27,559 nucleotides of DNA from an uncultured Clostridia bacterium (GCA_910579745.1 CAJTVH010000035.1:5018-32576), one strand, 5' to 3'. Positions 1 through 8,782 are shown, counted from the first letter of the stretch. The notes: generated from the letters alone by a model not told the origin. Numbers and translations: made by a program.

Positions 1-750
1 GCACCTATAGCGGCTTCAAAAGGTTGTACGGTAATCGACAACAGCTCCGCTTGGAGAATGGATAAAGAGGTTCCTTTGGTAGTTCCAGAAGTAAATCCAG
101 AAGATATAGAATGGAATAAAGGAATTATAGCCAATCCAAATTGCTCAACAATACAAGCTATGGTCGCCTTAAAACCATTAAATGATAAATACAAAATCAA
201 AAGAGTTGTATATTCTACCTATCAGGCGGTTTCAGGAGCTGGCTTAGGCGGATGGAAAGATCTTGAGGACGGTCTTAAAGGAGAGGCTCCGAAAAAATTT
301 CCTCATCCTATAGCGAATAACTGCCTTCCCCACATAGACGTATTTACTGAAAGCGGCTATACAAAGGAGGAATTAAAAATGGTTAATGAGACAAGAAAAA
401 TTCTTCACGAGCCTAACTTAAAAATCACAGCTACAGCGGTACGTGTTCCTGTCTTTAATTCTCACAGTGAATCAATTAATATTGAATTTGAAAAACATTA
501 CGAACTTAACGAACTTATTGAGACATTGAAAAACGCGCCAGGTGTGGTTATACAAAATAACTCAAATGCGAACGAGTATCCCCTCGCTATAAACGCCGCC
601 GGACATGACGAGGTATTTATCGGAAGAATAAGACGTGATGAAAGTGTTGAAAGCGGTGTAAATCTCTGGGTTGTCGCCGATAATATAAGAAAAGGCGCGG
701 CGTCAAACGCTGTTCAAATTGCTGAGGTAATTATTAATAATATGCAGTGA
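1..750 (+). CDS. asd: Aspartate-semialdehyde dehydrogenase, 3' part
   Basis: This makes L-aspartate 4-semialdehyde from aspartyl phosphate with NADPH, the branch-point step to diaminopimelate/lysine, threonine and methionine, in the cytoplasm. The reading frame is open from base 1, so the start lies outside the window; 249 residues remain, which fits the C-terminal three quarters of a family usually near 330-360 residues. The catalytic cysteine is in NPNCST (codon at 142-144). AVSGAG, the ELKMVNETRKIL segment and RVPVFNSHSES are typical of the family's dimerisation/catalytic domain, and the C-terminus has the usual NLWVVADNIRKGAASNAVQIAE block. It ends 25 bases before dapA, so the two genes are very likely co-transcribed. 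The call is secure; regulation lies upstream, out of view. Confidence 0.96.
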   Translation, partial: APIAASKGCTVIDNSSAWRMDKEVPLVVPEVNPEDIEWNKGIIANPNCSTIQAMVALKPLNDKYKIKRVVYSTYQAVSGAGLGGWKDLEDGLKGEAPKKFPHPIANNCLPHIDVFTESGYTKEELKMVNETRKILHEPNLKITATAVRVPVFNSHSESINIEFEKHYELNELIETLKNAPGVVIQNNSNANEYPLAINAAGHDEVFIGRIRRDESVESGVNLWVVADNIRKGAASNAVQIAEVIINNMQ

Positions 751-775
751 TTCTAAAATAAAAGAGGTGTTTTAT

Positions 776-1660
776 ATGTCTATTTTTGTTGGTTCCGGCG
801 TTGCCATTGTAACGCCTTTTAATGAAAACGGTTCCGTAAATTACGATTCATTAGGCAAGATGATTGATTTTCAAATAGAAAATCATACAGACGCCATAAT
901 CGTTTGCGGAACAACCGGCGAGGCTTCAACCTTATCCGATGATGAGCAAATCGAAACAATAAAGTTTGCCGTTGAGAAAACAAATAAAAGAGTACCTGTA
1001 ATAGCGGGTGCGGGAAGCAATGATACAAAACACGGCACTGAACTCTGTAAAAGGGCTGAAAAAGTAGGAGCGGACGCTCTTTTAATAGTCACTCCCTACT
1101 ATAACAAAACAAGTCCTAAAGGATTAAAACAATATTTTGAGAATATGGCTGGAAGCGTTGATATTCCGGTTATAATGTACAGCGTAAAAGGAAGGACAGG
1201 ATTAAATATACCACCAAAACTCGTTAAAGAGCTTTCGAAAGTCCCCAATATCGTCGCTATAAAAGAAGCTAGTGGTGATGTTTCTCAAGTCGCTCAAATA
1301 GCGGCGTTATGCGGCGATGATTTAGATATTTATTCTGGAAACGACGATCTTATTATTCCTCTTATGTCATTAGGCGGAAAAGGAGTAATTTCCGTCTTGG
1401 CAAATATCGCTCCCAAAAACACTCATGATATGATTGAGAAGTTTTTAAAAGGTGATGTTGACGGGGCTAAAAAACTACAACTCAGCGCCATAGATCTTAT
1501 TAATAATCTTTTCAGTGAAGTAAATCCCATTCCGGTAAAAGCCGCTCTAAATATGATGGGATTAAATGCGGGGTTATATAGAGAACCTCTTATAGAAATG
1601 GAAGATGAGAATTATGAGAAACTTAAAATCGCAATGAAAAAATACGGACTTATAAGTTAA
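776..1660 (+). CDS. dapA: 4-hydroxy-tetrahydrodipicolinate synthase
   Basis: DapA condenses pyruvate with aspartate semialdehyde, the first committed step to diaminopimelate and lysine, in the cytoplasm as a TIM-barrel aldolase. The ATG at 776 is preferred over the upstream in-frame GTG at 767 because AGAGGTG (763-769) is then correctly spaced; this gives 294 residues, the normal family length. Visible active-site elements are GTTGE (Thr46/Thr47), Tyr108/Tyr109 in TPYYNK, Tyr135 and Arg140 in MYSVKGRTG, and the Schiff-base lysine Lys163 in AIKEASGD. The more usual family motif is YNVPGRTG, so the MYSVKGRTG loop is a mild variation. It follows asd closely and is separated from dapB by 195 bases. 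Confidence 0.97.
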   Translation: MSIFVGSGVAIVTPFNENGSVNYDSLGKMIDFQIENHTDAIIVCGTTGEASTLSDDEQIETIKFAVEKTNKRVPVIAGAGSNDTKHGTELCKRAEKVGADALLIVTPYYNKTSPKGLKQYFENMAGSVDIPVIMYSVKGRTGLNIPPKLVKELSKVPNIVAIKEASGDVSQVAQIAALCGDDLDIYSGNDDLIIPLMSLGGKGVISVLANIAPKNTHDMIEKFLKGDVDGAKKLQLSAIDLINNLFSEVNPIPVKAALNMMGLNAGLYREPLIEMEDENYEKLKIAMKKYGLIS

Positions 1661-1855
1661 AAATATTTTATACTGTGGCAATTTGGAAAATTTTTAGTGT
1701 GAAACAATAAAATAATTCTTTAATATATTAGGTTTATTAAGGTTTGTTTGTTCATTTTTTTATTGTTTAACTATAAGATATTTTAGCTTAAATTTGTCAC
1801 ACGTTTGGTTTCAAGACAGTTCATAAAATACTTATGATAAAAGGAGGAATTTACA

Positions 1856-2608
1856 TTGGTAAAAATTATAATGAACGGCTGCAATGGTCACATGGGAAAA
1901 ACGATTTGCGATATTGTCTCAAAAGAGAAAAATTGTGAAATTGTCGCTGGTATAGACATTGTTGAAAGTAACGCTACTTTTCCTATGTTTACAAATGTAA
2001 ACGACTGTGATATGCCCGCTGATGTAATAATTGATTTTTCAACGGCAACAGCCGTTCCGTCCATTTTAAATTATGCCGTTTCTAAAAAAATTCCAATAGT
2101 AATATGTACAACTGGTCTTTCCGAGGAAACAATAAAAATGATTGATGACGCCGCGTCTGTTATTCCCGTATTTCGTTCGGCGAATATGTCAATAGGAATA
2201 AATATTATAGCGAATCTATTAAGAAAAGTCGTAAAAATACTTGATGACACAAACTTTGATATAGAAATCATTGAAAAACATCATAATCAAAAAATAGACG
2301 CTCCAAGCGGAACAGCGTTACTTTTAGCCGATAGTATGAACGAAACAATGAATAAAAAATACGAATATGTTTACGACCGTTCTTCAGTACGCCAAAAAAG
2401 AGAAAAAAAAGAGCTTGGAATACACACTTTAAGAGGTGGAACAATTGTTGGTGAGCATTCTGTAATATTTGCGGGAAATAACGAGGTGCTTGAATTTAAA
2501 CATTCCGCTTCATCAAAAGAAATTTTTGCTGTAGGCGCGGTAAAAGCCGCTCAATTTATAGCTGATAAGCCATGCGGAAAATATGATATGCAAAATTTAA
2601 TGGATTAA
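1856..2608 (+). CDS. dapB: 4-hydroxy-tetrahydrodipicolinate reductase
   Basis: DapB reduces the DapA product with NAD(P)H on the way to diaminopimelate. The start is a TTG at 1856, seven or eight bases after a strong AAGGAGGA (1840-1848); no better start exists. The protein is 250 residues, a normal length. The N-terminal Rossmann motif is GCNGHMG (residues 8-14), the catalytic region is EKHHNQKIDAPSGTA (about 140-154, with the paired histidines and the lysine), and the C-terminal LRGGTIVGEHSVIFAG block is also typical. The 195-base gap after dapA holds an imperfect inverted repeat (1702-1712 with 1758-1768, AAACAATAAAA/TTTTATTGTTT) but I see no clear promoter or riboswitch, so read-through from asd-dapA is the simplest reading. 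Confidence 0.96.
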   Translation: MVKIIMNGCNGHMGKTICDIVSKEKNCEIVAGIDIVESNATFPMFTNVNDCDMPADVIIDFSTATAVPSILNYAVSKKIPIVICTTGLSEETIKMIDDAASVIPVFRSANMSIGINIIANLLRKVVKILDDTNFDIEIIEKHHNQKIDAPSGTALLLADSMNETMNKKYEYVYDRSSVRQKREKKELGIHTLRGGTIVGEHSVIFAGNNEVLEFKHSASSKEIFAVGAVKAAQFIADKPCGKYDMQNLMD

Positions 2609-2712
2609 TTTTTTTGACAGATTAAATAAATTTTATAGCTTCCTATATGTTTATGAATTTCATACTATCTTTGGAAGTTATTCTTCATAAAAAATATCGG
2701 GGGACTTATTCC

Positions 2713-3726
2713 ATGAAATCTAAATTGATACTAAGTTTTGTTTTTTTTCTAATTTCCTTTTTTATCTCAGGCTGTAATAACCAGCAAAACTTAACAGAAA
2801 ATTCCCGCCAAATTTTTTCGATGGATACGGTAATGGAACTTCGGGCATATGGTGAAAATCCTGAAAAAGCGTTAGATTTAGCTGAGGAAGAAATAATCCG
2901 AATTGACAACATGTTAAAAAGAAGTAACCCTGATAGCGAAATATATAAAATAAATGAAAACGGAAAAGCGATGGTTTCTTATGAAACGGCAAATCTTATA
3001 AATTCAGCGGTTGATATATCAAAAAAAACAAATGGAGCTTTTGATATATCAATTACCCCTGTTATAGATTTATGGGGATTCTATGATAAAAAATATGATG
3101 TTCCCAATAATAAAAATCTTTCCGAGACATTAAAAAAAGTTAATTATAAAAATATAACTATAGAAAACAATATTGTTTCTTTAAAAAACGGAATGAAAAT
3201 AGACCTCGGCGGCATAGCGAAAGGTTTTACGTCGGATAAAATCATGGAAATTTTTAAAAAGAATAACATAACTTCAGGACTTGTCTCGCTTGGCGGAAAT
3301 GTACAAGCTTTTGGTAAAAAGCCAAATAAAGAAAAATGGAAAATCGGCGTACAAAATCCCGATGATGAGTCCTCATATATCGGTACATTGGAAATAGAAG
3401 ATGAGGCTGTAATAACTTCTGGGGGATATCATAGATTTTTTGAGAAAAATGGTATAACTTATCATCACATTATTGATCCAAAAACAGGCTTCCCAGCAAA
3501 AAGCGGTGTGAAATCAGTTACCATTATAAGTAAAAACGGAACCCTCGCGGATGGTCTCTCAACTTCTCTATTTATTATGGGGCTTCAAAAAAGTATAGAT
3601 TTTTGGAAAGAAAACTTAAATTTTGAATTTATAATAGAAACAGATACAAACGAAATTTATATTACCGAAGGAATAAAAAATAATTTTAAAAGTACGTTAA
3701 ATTATAAAATTATAACCGTTTCTTAA
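2713..3726 (+). CDS. apbE: FAD:protein FMN transferase (ApbE family lipoprotein)
   Basis: ApbE proteins use FAD to attach FMN covalently to a threonine of extracytoplasmic redox subunits (RnfG/NqrC-type and related proteins). The ATG at 2713 is chosen because GGGGGA (2699-2704) precedes it by 8 bases and because it begins a textbook lipoprotein signal peptide: Lys-rich start, hydrophobic core, lipobox ISGC near residue 20. An upstream in-frame ATG at 2647 would bury this signal. The 337-residue product has the family landmarks FSMDTVMELRAYG, DISITPVIDLWGF, IDLGGIAKGFTSD, SLGGNVQAFG and HHIIDPKTGFPA, the last being the FAD/Mg-binding signature. It stands between dapB and the flavodiiron gene; no flavinylation target is visible in this window, so the physiological partner must lie elsewhere. 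Confidence 0.95.
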   Translation: MKSKLILSFVFFLISFFISGCNNQQNLTENSRQIFSMDTVMELRAYGENPEKALDLAEEEIIRIDNMLKRSNPDSEIYKINENGKAMVSYETANLINSAVDISKKTNGAFDISITPVIDLWGFYDKKYDVPNNKNLSETLKKVNYKNITIENNIVSLKNGMKIDLGGIAKGFTSDKIMEIFKKNNITSGLVSLGGNVQAFGKKPNKEKWKIGVQNPDDESSYIGTLEIEDEAVITSGGYHRFFEKNGITYHHIIDPKTGFPAKSGVKSVTIISKNGTLADGLSTSLFIMGLQKSIDFWKENLNFEFIIETDTNEIYITEGIKNNFKSTLNYKIITVS

Positions 3727-3920
3727 CTTTCCTCTATTTACAAAATAAAAATATAGTTCTACTTTATAAAAATCTATATTGTAAGACATTTATATTTTTA
3801 CTTATGCGTATCATCTCTAACGATAAATATAGATAAATGTTTGTTTAAATTTATGTAATGCGTATTTGTAAAAAATTCTATATATTTAGTGAATTTTAAT
3901 AGTATAATTACAGAAATAAG

Positions 3921-3949
3921 TTGTTAAAAAAATAAATTAATGTTATAAT
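3921..3949 (+). promoter_or_regulatory. Predicted promoter of the flavodiiron gene
   Basis: TTGTTA (3921-3926), a 17-base spacer and TATAAT (3944-3949) with an upstream TG make an extended -10 promoter for a sigma-A-type factor. It lies about 90 bases before the start codon. A second TATAAT at 3903-3908 has a poorer -35. Prediction by inspection only. Confidence 0.55.
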
Positions 3950-3964
3950 ACAGACAGGAACTCT

Positions 3965-3998
3965 GGTTTTTAAGAAATTATTTTTAATTTTAAAAACC
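3965..3998 (+). other. Inverted repeat in the 5' leader of the flavodiiron gene
   Basis: GGTTTTTAA (3965-3973) is matched by TTAAAAACC (3990-3998), giving a 9-bp stem with a 16-base loop just downstream of the predicted start of transcription. It could be a leader structure or an operator; there is no GC-rich stem, so a terminator is unlikely. Confidence 0.3.
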
Positions 3999-4039
3999 GT
4001 TTCTATAAAGAAAAAATTTATAAAGCGAGGGATTTTATA

Positions 4040-5209
4040 ATGAACATCGAAGATATAAAAATATCGAATAATATTAAATATATTGGAGTAGACGACAAAA
4101 CAATAGATTTGTTTGAAAGTCAATATACAGTACCTAACGGTATTTCATACAACTCATATTTAATATTAGATGATAAAATTGCCGTTATGGATACAGTAGA
4201 CGCGAGAGGAACCGACGAATGGTTTAAAAACCTCGATAAAACATTAAACGGAAAACTTCCAGACTATCTTATTGTGTCTCATATGGAACCTGATCATGCC
4301 GCAAATATCGTAAAATTTATTGAAAAATACAAAAACTCTAAAATAGTTATTAATGAAAAAGCGCTTGCGATGATTCCTCAATTTTTTGACGTAGATTTAA
4401 CTGATAAAGCGTACATAGTTAATGAGGGAGAAACTTTATGTCTTGGAAGTCATACTTTACAATTTTTTATGGCGCCTATGGTTCATTGGCCTGAAGTTAT
4501 GGTTGAGTATGAACAAAGCGAAAAAATTCTTTTTTCAGCTGACGCTTTTGGAAAATTTGGAGCTCTTGACACAGACGAGGATTGGGCGTGTGAGGCGAGA
4601 AGGTATTATTTTAATATTGTTGGAAAATATGGCTCCCAGGCTAACGCTCTTCTAAAAAAAGCGTCTGGTCTTGATATATCTGTAATATGCCCTCTTCATG
4701 GACCTATATTGACTGATAACCTTGAATATTATATTGGTAAATATCTCACATGGAGTAGCTATGATCCTGAGGACGACGGCGTACTTGTAGCTTATGCCTC
4801 CATTCATGGAAATACCGCCAAAGCCGCTAAGAAAATGGCTGAAATTCTTAACGCTAAAGGAGCTAAAAAAGTGGCTGTGGCTGACCTTTCAAGAGATGAT
4901 ATGGCGGAAGCTGTTGAAGACGCTTTTAGATATGACAAAATGATACTTATGGCGGCTACATATGACGGTGGTGTTTTTCCATGTATGGACCATTTTATTC
5001 ATCACCTTAAATCAAAAAATTATCAAAAACGCAAAGTTGGTTTTGTGGAAAACGGCTCTTGGGCACCAATGGCCGCGAAACAAATGAAATCCGTTATTGA
5101 GACATTAAAAGATATTGATATATGTGAACCTGTTATTTCAATTAGATCAGCCATGAAAGATAGCGACATAAAAAACATGGAGAAACTTGCTGACACAATA
5201 TTATCATAA
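4040..5209 (+). CDS. Flavodiiron protein (FprA-type)
   Basis: Flavodiiron proteins reduce O2 to water (some also reduce NO) at a non-heme diiron site using FMN, protecting anaerobes from oxygen in the cytoplasm. The 389-residue protein has the two-domain core length: a metallo-beta-lactamase-like domain (about 1-245) and a flavodoxin domain (about 248-389). The diiron ligands can all be seen: His81, Glu83, Asp85 and His86 in SHMEPDHA, His149 in APMVHWPE, Asp168 in FSADAFG and His220 in CPLHGP. The flavodoxin part opens with VAYASIHGNTAKAA, the FMN phosphate loop. There is no fused rubredoxin or flavin reductase domain, so electrons must come from a separate rubredoxin. It has a good ribosome site (GCGAGGGA), its own promoter and a terminator, so it is probably monocistronic. 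Confidence 0.95.
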   Translation: MNIEDIKISNNIKYIGVDDKTIDLFESQYTVPNGISYNSYLILDDKIAVMDTVDARGTDEWFKNLDKTLNGKLPDYLIVSHMEPDHAANIVKFIEKYKNSKIVINEKALAMIPQFFDVDLTDKAYIVNEGETLCLGSHTLQFFMAPMVHWPEVMVEYEQSEKILFSADAFGKFGALDTDEDWACEARRYYFNIVGKYGSQANALLKKASGLDISVICPLHGPILTDNLEYYIGKYLTWSSYDPEDDGVLVAYASIHGNTAKAAKKMAEILNAKGAKKVAVADLSRDDMAEAVEDAFRYDKMILMAATYDGGVFPCMDHFIHHLKSKNYQKRKVGFVENGSWAPMAAKQMKSVIETLKDIDICEPVISIRSAMKDSDIKNMEKLADTILS

Positions 5210-5243
5210 TTCATATGTAGTAAAAATTTGTGAAACACTCCGT

Positions 5244-5295
5244 AAAAAAAATCACCTCATTCGCTTATAAAAGTTATTTTGAGGTGATTTTTTTA
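5244..5295 (+). terminator. Intrinsic terminator after the flavodiiron gene
   Basis: ATCACCTCA with A-run before it and TGAGGTGAT followed by a run of T form a stem of 9 bp, extended by A/T pairs, around a 20-base loop. Because both flanks are A and T runs it could stop transcription from both sides, including that of the decayed gene on the minus strand. Confidence 0.85.
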
Positions 5296-5319
5296 TAAAA
5301 TTAATGTAACAATATAAAG

Positions 5320-5827
5320 TTACTCAATTCCAAATTACTTAATATCTCTGTTTATAGTACCGTTTTTAAGGCAAATATTAATAAATCTATTAATATTTGC
5401 CGAAAGTTCAGAATCTTTTTAGTAGCTAAACAATACTCTTGATGAACGAAATAGTCTTTTATGTAACCGCGATTTTCTATTTTAAAATTATGAGAATTGA
5501 TTTATAAACACAAAAAATGTCTACAATTCCTGATTCCATAGCACTGGAAATAACTGAATAATCTCCAAACTGGTCAAATAATATTATTCCTTTCTCATTA
5601 AATAATGTAACGATTACACTATCAACTTCTCCCAAATCAAGAAGCTCCGTTCTTGTCGCCGTCATTACAACTTCAAATTCACCATCATTATACTCAAGAT
5701 TTTGAGCTAACTTTTTCGTGAGTTCGACTTCCATTCTGGTATATGTTCCTGAAACCTTATCTTTATAACTAAAACCAATAACCGAATCCTTAATACCAAC
5801 TTTAAGAACTTTAAACTGTTTCCTCAC
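5320..5827 (-). pseudogene. Remnant of an amino-acid ABC transporter substrate-binding protein
   Basis: The longest open stretch (5477-5827, 116 residues) matches the middle of polar-amino-acid/glutamine-binding proteins: IGFSYKDKVSGTYTRMEVEL, then TRTELLDLGEVDSVIVTLF, and after a loss of roughly 50 residues SAMESGIVDIFCVYKSIL. Further on, in a different frame, DYFVHQEYCLATKKDSEL and FINICLKNGTINRDIK (about 5330-5440) match the C-terminus of the same family, ending at a stop codon at 5320-5322. No signal peptide or lipobox is present at the front. A frameshift, an internal deletion and a missing N-terminus mean the gene is dead. The permease and ATPase genes are absent here. Confidence 0.8.
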
Positions 5828-6109
5828 AAACGGTAAATATTATCATCAAAATAAAATTACTTTTTTACTCTCATATTATTAATCAATCTATCCTCTTTTT
5901 ATTGTTTTTAATTTTAAAACGTCTTAAAAAATAAATATACGAAAATTTTAAAATAGTAACGGCAACTTAAAAGCTATACAAATATAAAAATTTTTAATTA
6001 TAAAATTATTTTTAACAAAATTAATTAAAGTTTTACACATAATTTTTTTAATAAAGCAGAAAATAAAAACAGTGTTATTAGCCATAAATATACTTTATAA
6101 ATAATCTGT

Positions 6110-7477
6110 TTATTTTTCCGCTAATTTCACAATTTTTTCCATATCAGTAATTAATCTACGAGAAAAATGCTCCGCTTCTTTTAATATTCGTTCCGCCTTT
6201 GAATAATCCCCTCTATTTAATGAAGCTATAACATCAGCGCCATATTTATGAAACCTTTCATGTTTACTTCCAAGCTCATTCCATATTTCAGTAATCTCAG
6301 ATATATTAGGCTTTACAGAATGATAAAAATGCCCAAATCCACATTTTGCCGAATCAAGCTGTAACGGAGCTACTTTTCTCTCCTCAACCATATTCCTTAA
6401 ATTATTAAGCCATATATTATGAGCCTCAACAGCGTTTCTGACATGTTTCGCAAATTCTCTGTTCTCTAGCCTAAAAAATGAGTCTCCTGTCATTGAGCCC
6501 ATTCCCTTTACTGTTTGGTCAAGCGTTTTTTCTATATCAACAACAGGCTCGATTGACTTCTTTAAATGCTGAATAATCGTATCCATAAAACCCATACTGT
6601 CACCCAGCTGTTTTTCCATTTCTAACATAGAATTATTAATTTCTTTGCTGACAGAAGCGATTGAATTAATCGAACTGCTAACTTCTGAAACATGCTTTTG
6701 ATTCTCGTCATTTAATTCCCATACATTTTTTATTTTTTCTGTCATTATCTTAAGAGCGTTTATTGTATTTTCAACACTTTTAGTACTTTCTTGCGAAGCT
6801 ATTTTTATGCCGTCTACAAACTTACCCATTGTTCCCGTCATTTCCTGGGTTTGTCTTGACAATTTTCGTATTTCCTCAGCCACAACCGCAAACCCTTTTC
6901 CAGCTGCCCCCGCTTTTTCAGCCTCAATAGCCGCGTTTAGCGATAAAATATTTGTCTGTAAAGATATAGAATCTATGCCTTCAATTACGCTATTAATACG
7001 ATTAATAAGATTAAACAAATTATCCATATTTTTTTGCATTTCCATAGAAATCTCAATAGTTTTGCTTGAAAGCTCTTTTACCGCTGTTAAATCACTCTGC
7101 CCAGACTCTATCTTTTTATTTACTTTTTCTGTCTCAGAAGAAAGTTTAACAATTGTGCTCGTCATCTCATTGTGTTTATTATTTGATTCTTCAGATACAG
7201 TAGAACCATCAGAACCAGCTCCAAAAATAGCCTCAGTGGCTTTTGATATATCATGAGATATACCTATAATTTCTTGAGTAAGATGATTCATCGTTAAATC
7301 TAAAGAACTTATTTGCATAACAGCTTTAAGATTTTTCTCAAAAACCTCTAAAAATTTTTCTCTTCCGAATAGTAGCCGTTGATAAACATCGTTTAATTCC
7401 GGTTCTTGAGAATAGTCGTCTTTTTTCAACTCCGCTAACGATTTTATAAGTGAATTTTTTTTTCTCAAACTTAACAT
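6110..7477 (-). CDS. Soluble methyl-accepting chemoreceptor with C-terminal CZB zinc-binding domain
   Basis: This is a cytoplasmic chemoreceptor of 455 residues with no hydrophobic segment. The coiled-coil signalling domain spans about 60-330; its hairpin tip is recognisable as SLQTNILSLNAAIEAEKAG followed by GKGFAVVAEEIRKLSRQT, which contacts CheA and CheW. The last 114 residues form a chemoreceptor zinc-binding (CZB) domain: His353 in EAHNIWL, Cys379 in AKCGFGHFY and His406/His410 in KHERFHKYG supply the expected 3His/1Cys site. CZB domains in other bacteria respond to zinc or to oxidants that hit the zinc-bound cysteine, so a cytoplasmic stress-taxis role is plausible but inferred. The start ATG follows AGAGG. 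No other chemotaxis gene is nearby. Confidence 0.92.
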   Translation of the reverse strand: MLSLRKKNSLIKSLAELKKDDYSQEPELNDVYQRLLFGREKFLEVFEKNLKAVMQISSLDLTMNHLTQEIIGISHDISKATEAIFGAGSDGSTVSEESNNKHNEMTSTIVKLSSETEKVNKKIESGQSDLTAVKELSSKTIEISMEMQKNMDNLFNLINRINSVIEGIDSISLQTNILSLNAAIEAEKAGAAGKGFAVVAEEIRKLSRQTQEMTGTMGKFVDGIKIASQESTKSVENTINALKIMTEKIKNVWELNDENQKHVSEVSSSINSIASVSKEINNSMLEMEKQLGDSMGFMDTIIQHLKKSIEPVVDIEKTLDQTVKGMGSMTGDSFFRLENREFAKHVRNAVEAHNIWLNNLRNMVEERKVAPLQLDSAKCGFGHFYHSVKPNISEITEIWNELGSKHERFHKYGADVIASLNRGDYSKAERILKEAEHFSRRLITDMEKIVKLAEK

Positions 7478-8095
7478 TATTATAACCTCTTTTCTTTTAT
7501 TTACTGGGAAATATTAAAACTTTGATTTTTTCGGCACTAACTCATTTTTGAAATACTCGGATTTTAGTTCACATATCAATAACTAAAAAAATCATGATTT
7601 ATCAAAGAAATCAAAAAATAACTTAAAAACCCCGAATTTTCACAATCTAAAATTATTTTTGACAACTAAAATTAATCAACATTTTCTTAACAGTCAAAAA
7701 ATTGGACGTTTTTTACATTTTAGGTCAAAATATCTATACAGCCAATTACTTTTTCAGCGCAGAATGTCGGCAAAAATTTAAGCTGTATCGGCATTTTTTG
7801 CTTTGTAAAAGACTGCTCATTTCTCTTGTCGCCCAATTTATGGTGAATATTCCATACTTGTAGAAGAGAAAGAGTCTATCCCTGACGAGGTTAAATTGAT
7901 AGTGGCCTCCTATTAATGCACACATTATATCATATTTAAGTTTATAGGTCAAGGATTATAAGATGTGTATTAAATAAAGACTGTCAAACAGTTATTAACA
8001 GGTTATATACTTATCAATAGTAACCTATTAATAAGACTATGCTTTTATGACAGCTAATCTTACCATATATAAATAAAACTTTTTATTTATTTTTT
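7478..8095. other. Non-coding spacer with an imperfect inverted repeat
   Basis: No convincing gene is seen. A 68-codon open frame on the minus strand (7746-7952) has no recognisable family, though its region is less AT-rich than its surroundings and may be worn-out coding DNA. TTATTAACAGGTTA (7992-8005) and TAACCTATTAATAA (8021-8034) pair at 13 of 14 positions around a 15-base loop, upstream of the XRE gene promoter. Confidence 0.4.
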
Positions 8096-8156
8096 GTAAA
8101 GTATGCTTGACATTAATTAACTATGTGCTATAATAATTATGTAAAGCATACTTTAC
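8096..8156 (+). promoter_or_regulatory. Promoter with twin operators for the XRE/DUF2178 pair
   Basis: TTGACA (8107-8112), a 16-base spacer and TATAAT (8129-8134, preceded by TG) make a strong sigma-A promoter. Two copies of one 16-base site flank it: GTAAAGTATGCTTGAC (8096-8111) overlaps the -35, and GTAAAGCATACTTTAC (8141-8156) lies just after the -10. Each is close to the reverse complement of the other (15 of 16 positions), and the second has ATGTAAAG/CTTTACAT arms of 8 bp. This arrangement is what an autoregulating XRE repressor dimer would use. Confidence 0.75.
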
Positions 8157-8177
8157 ATAGAAATGGAGGCATAGCTA

Positions 8178-8375
8178 TTGAAAAATAATCTTGAAAAAAT
8201 TCGTAAGGAAAGGGGGATAAGCCAAGAACACCTCGCAAACGCGTTATCAGTATCTCGTCAAACGATCAGTTCTCTGGAAAACGGAAAATACAATCCTTCA
8301 ATTTTATTAGCGTTTAAAATCGCAAAATACTTTTCAATACCCATAGAAAAAGTTTTCATTTATGAGGAGGAATAA
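8178..8375 (+). CDS. Small XRE-family transcriptional regulator
   Basis: A 65-residue protein made of little more than one helix-turn-helix domain (about residues 4-58). The recognition region reads SQEHLANALSVSRQTISSLE, followed by NGKYNPSILLAFKIAKYF and the FSIPIEKVF tail typical of the single-domain YgzD/XRE_N group. It starts with TTG at 8178, eight bases after GGAGGC (8165-8170); no ATG is available near. It lies two bases before a DUF2178-type membrane protein gene, a pairing I know from many Bacillota and archaea. The twin operator in its promoter suggests that it represses its own operon. The signal it responds to is unknown. Confidence 0.9.
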   Translation: MKNNLEKIRKERGISQEHLANALSVSRQTISSLENGKYNPSILLAFKIAKYFSIPIEKVFIYEEE

Positions 8376-8377
8376 TT

Positions 8378-8782
8378 ATGAATTTAAATAAAAAGCTTTT
8401 ATTGTATATTATTTTTAGCTTAATTGGCTTTGGTATATTTATTGGAACATTATTTAAAAATTTTAATGATTCATTCTGGAGCTCATTTGGAATAGGAATT
8501 ATTTTTTGTTCAATTATTAATATATATAAAATTTTCAGATATAAGAACGACGAAAATTACGCAAAAAAAATAACTATACAAATTAATGATGAGCGAAATA
8601 AATTTCTATCCGAAAAAGCTAAATCAATAGCGTTTTACTTTTATATTCTTATTATGGGAGTAGGCGTTTTTGTTTTTAGGATATATAACTATTATATAAT
8701 AAGCCAAACCTTAGCCTATTCGATATGCTCTTTAGTACTCTTATATTATTTAAGTTATTTTATAATCAGAAAAAAATATTAA
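8378..8782 (+). CDS. DUF2178-like small membrane protein
   Basis: A 134-residue integral membrane protein with four likely transmembrane segments (about residues 7-24, 30-46, 82-103 and 108-127) arranged as two hairpins. Between the pairs is a charged loop containing IQINDERNKFLSEKAKSIAF, which resembles the DER...KA.R signature of the DUF2178 family. The function of this family is not known to me. It is translated from GAGGAGGAAT located in the last codons of the XRE gene, so the two are coupled in one operon. The XRE protein may control it, or the membrane protein may influence the regulator as in other two-gene regulator/membrane pairs; that is inference. Confidence 0.75.
   Translation: MNLNKKLLLYIIFSLIGFGIFIGTLFKNFNDSFWSSFGIGIIFCSIINIYKIFRYKNDENYAKKITIQINDERNKFLSEKAKSIAFYFYILIMGVGVFVFRIYNYYIISQTLAYSICSLVLLYYLSYFIIRKKY

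Noticed and set aside
1661..1855. Possible lysine riboswitch or T-box between dapA and dapB
   Set aside because: I could not find the conserved core of either; only an AT-rich inverted repeat is present.
6807..7256. 149-codon plus-strand frame opposite the chemoreceptor
   Set aside because: It is a shadow of the coiled-coil coding sequence; the minus-strand protein has clear family motifs.
7746..7952. 68-codon minus-strand frame
   Set aside because: No family resemblance and no proper ribosome site; it may be worn-out coding DNA but does not support a gene call.
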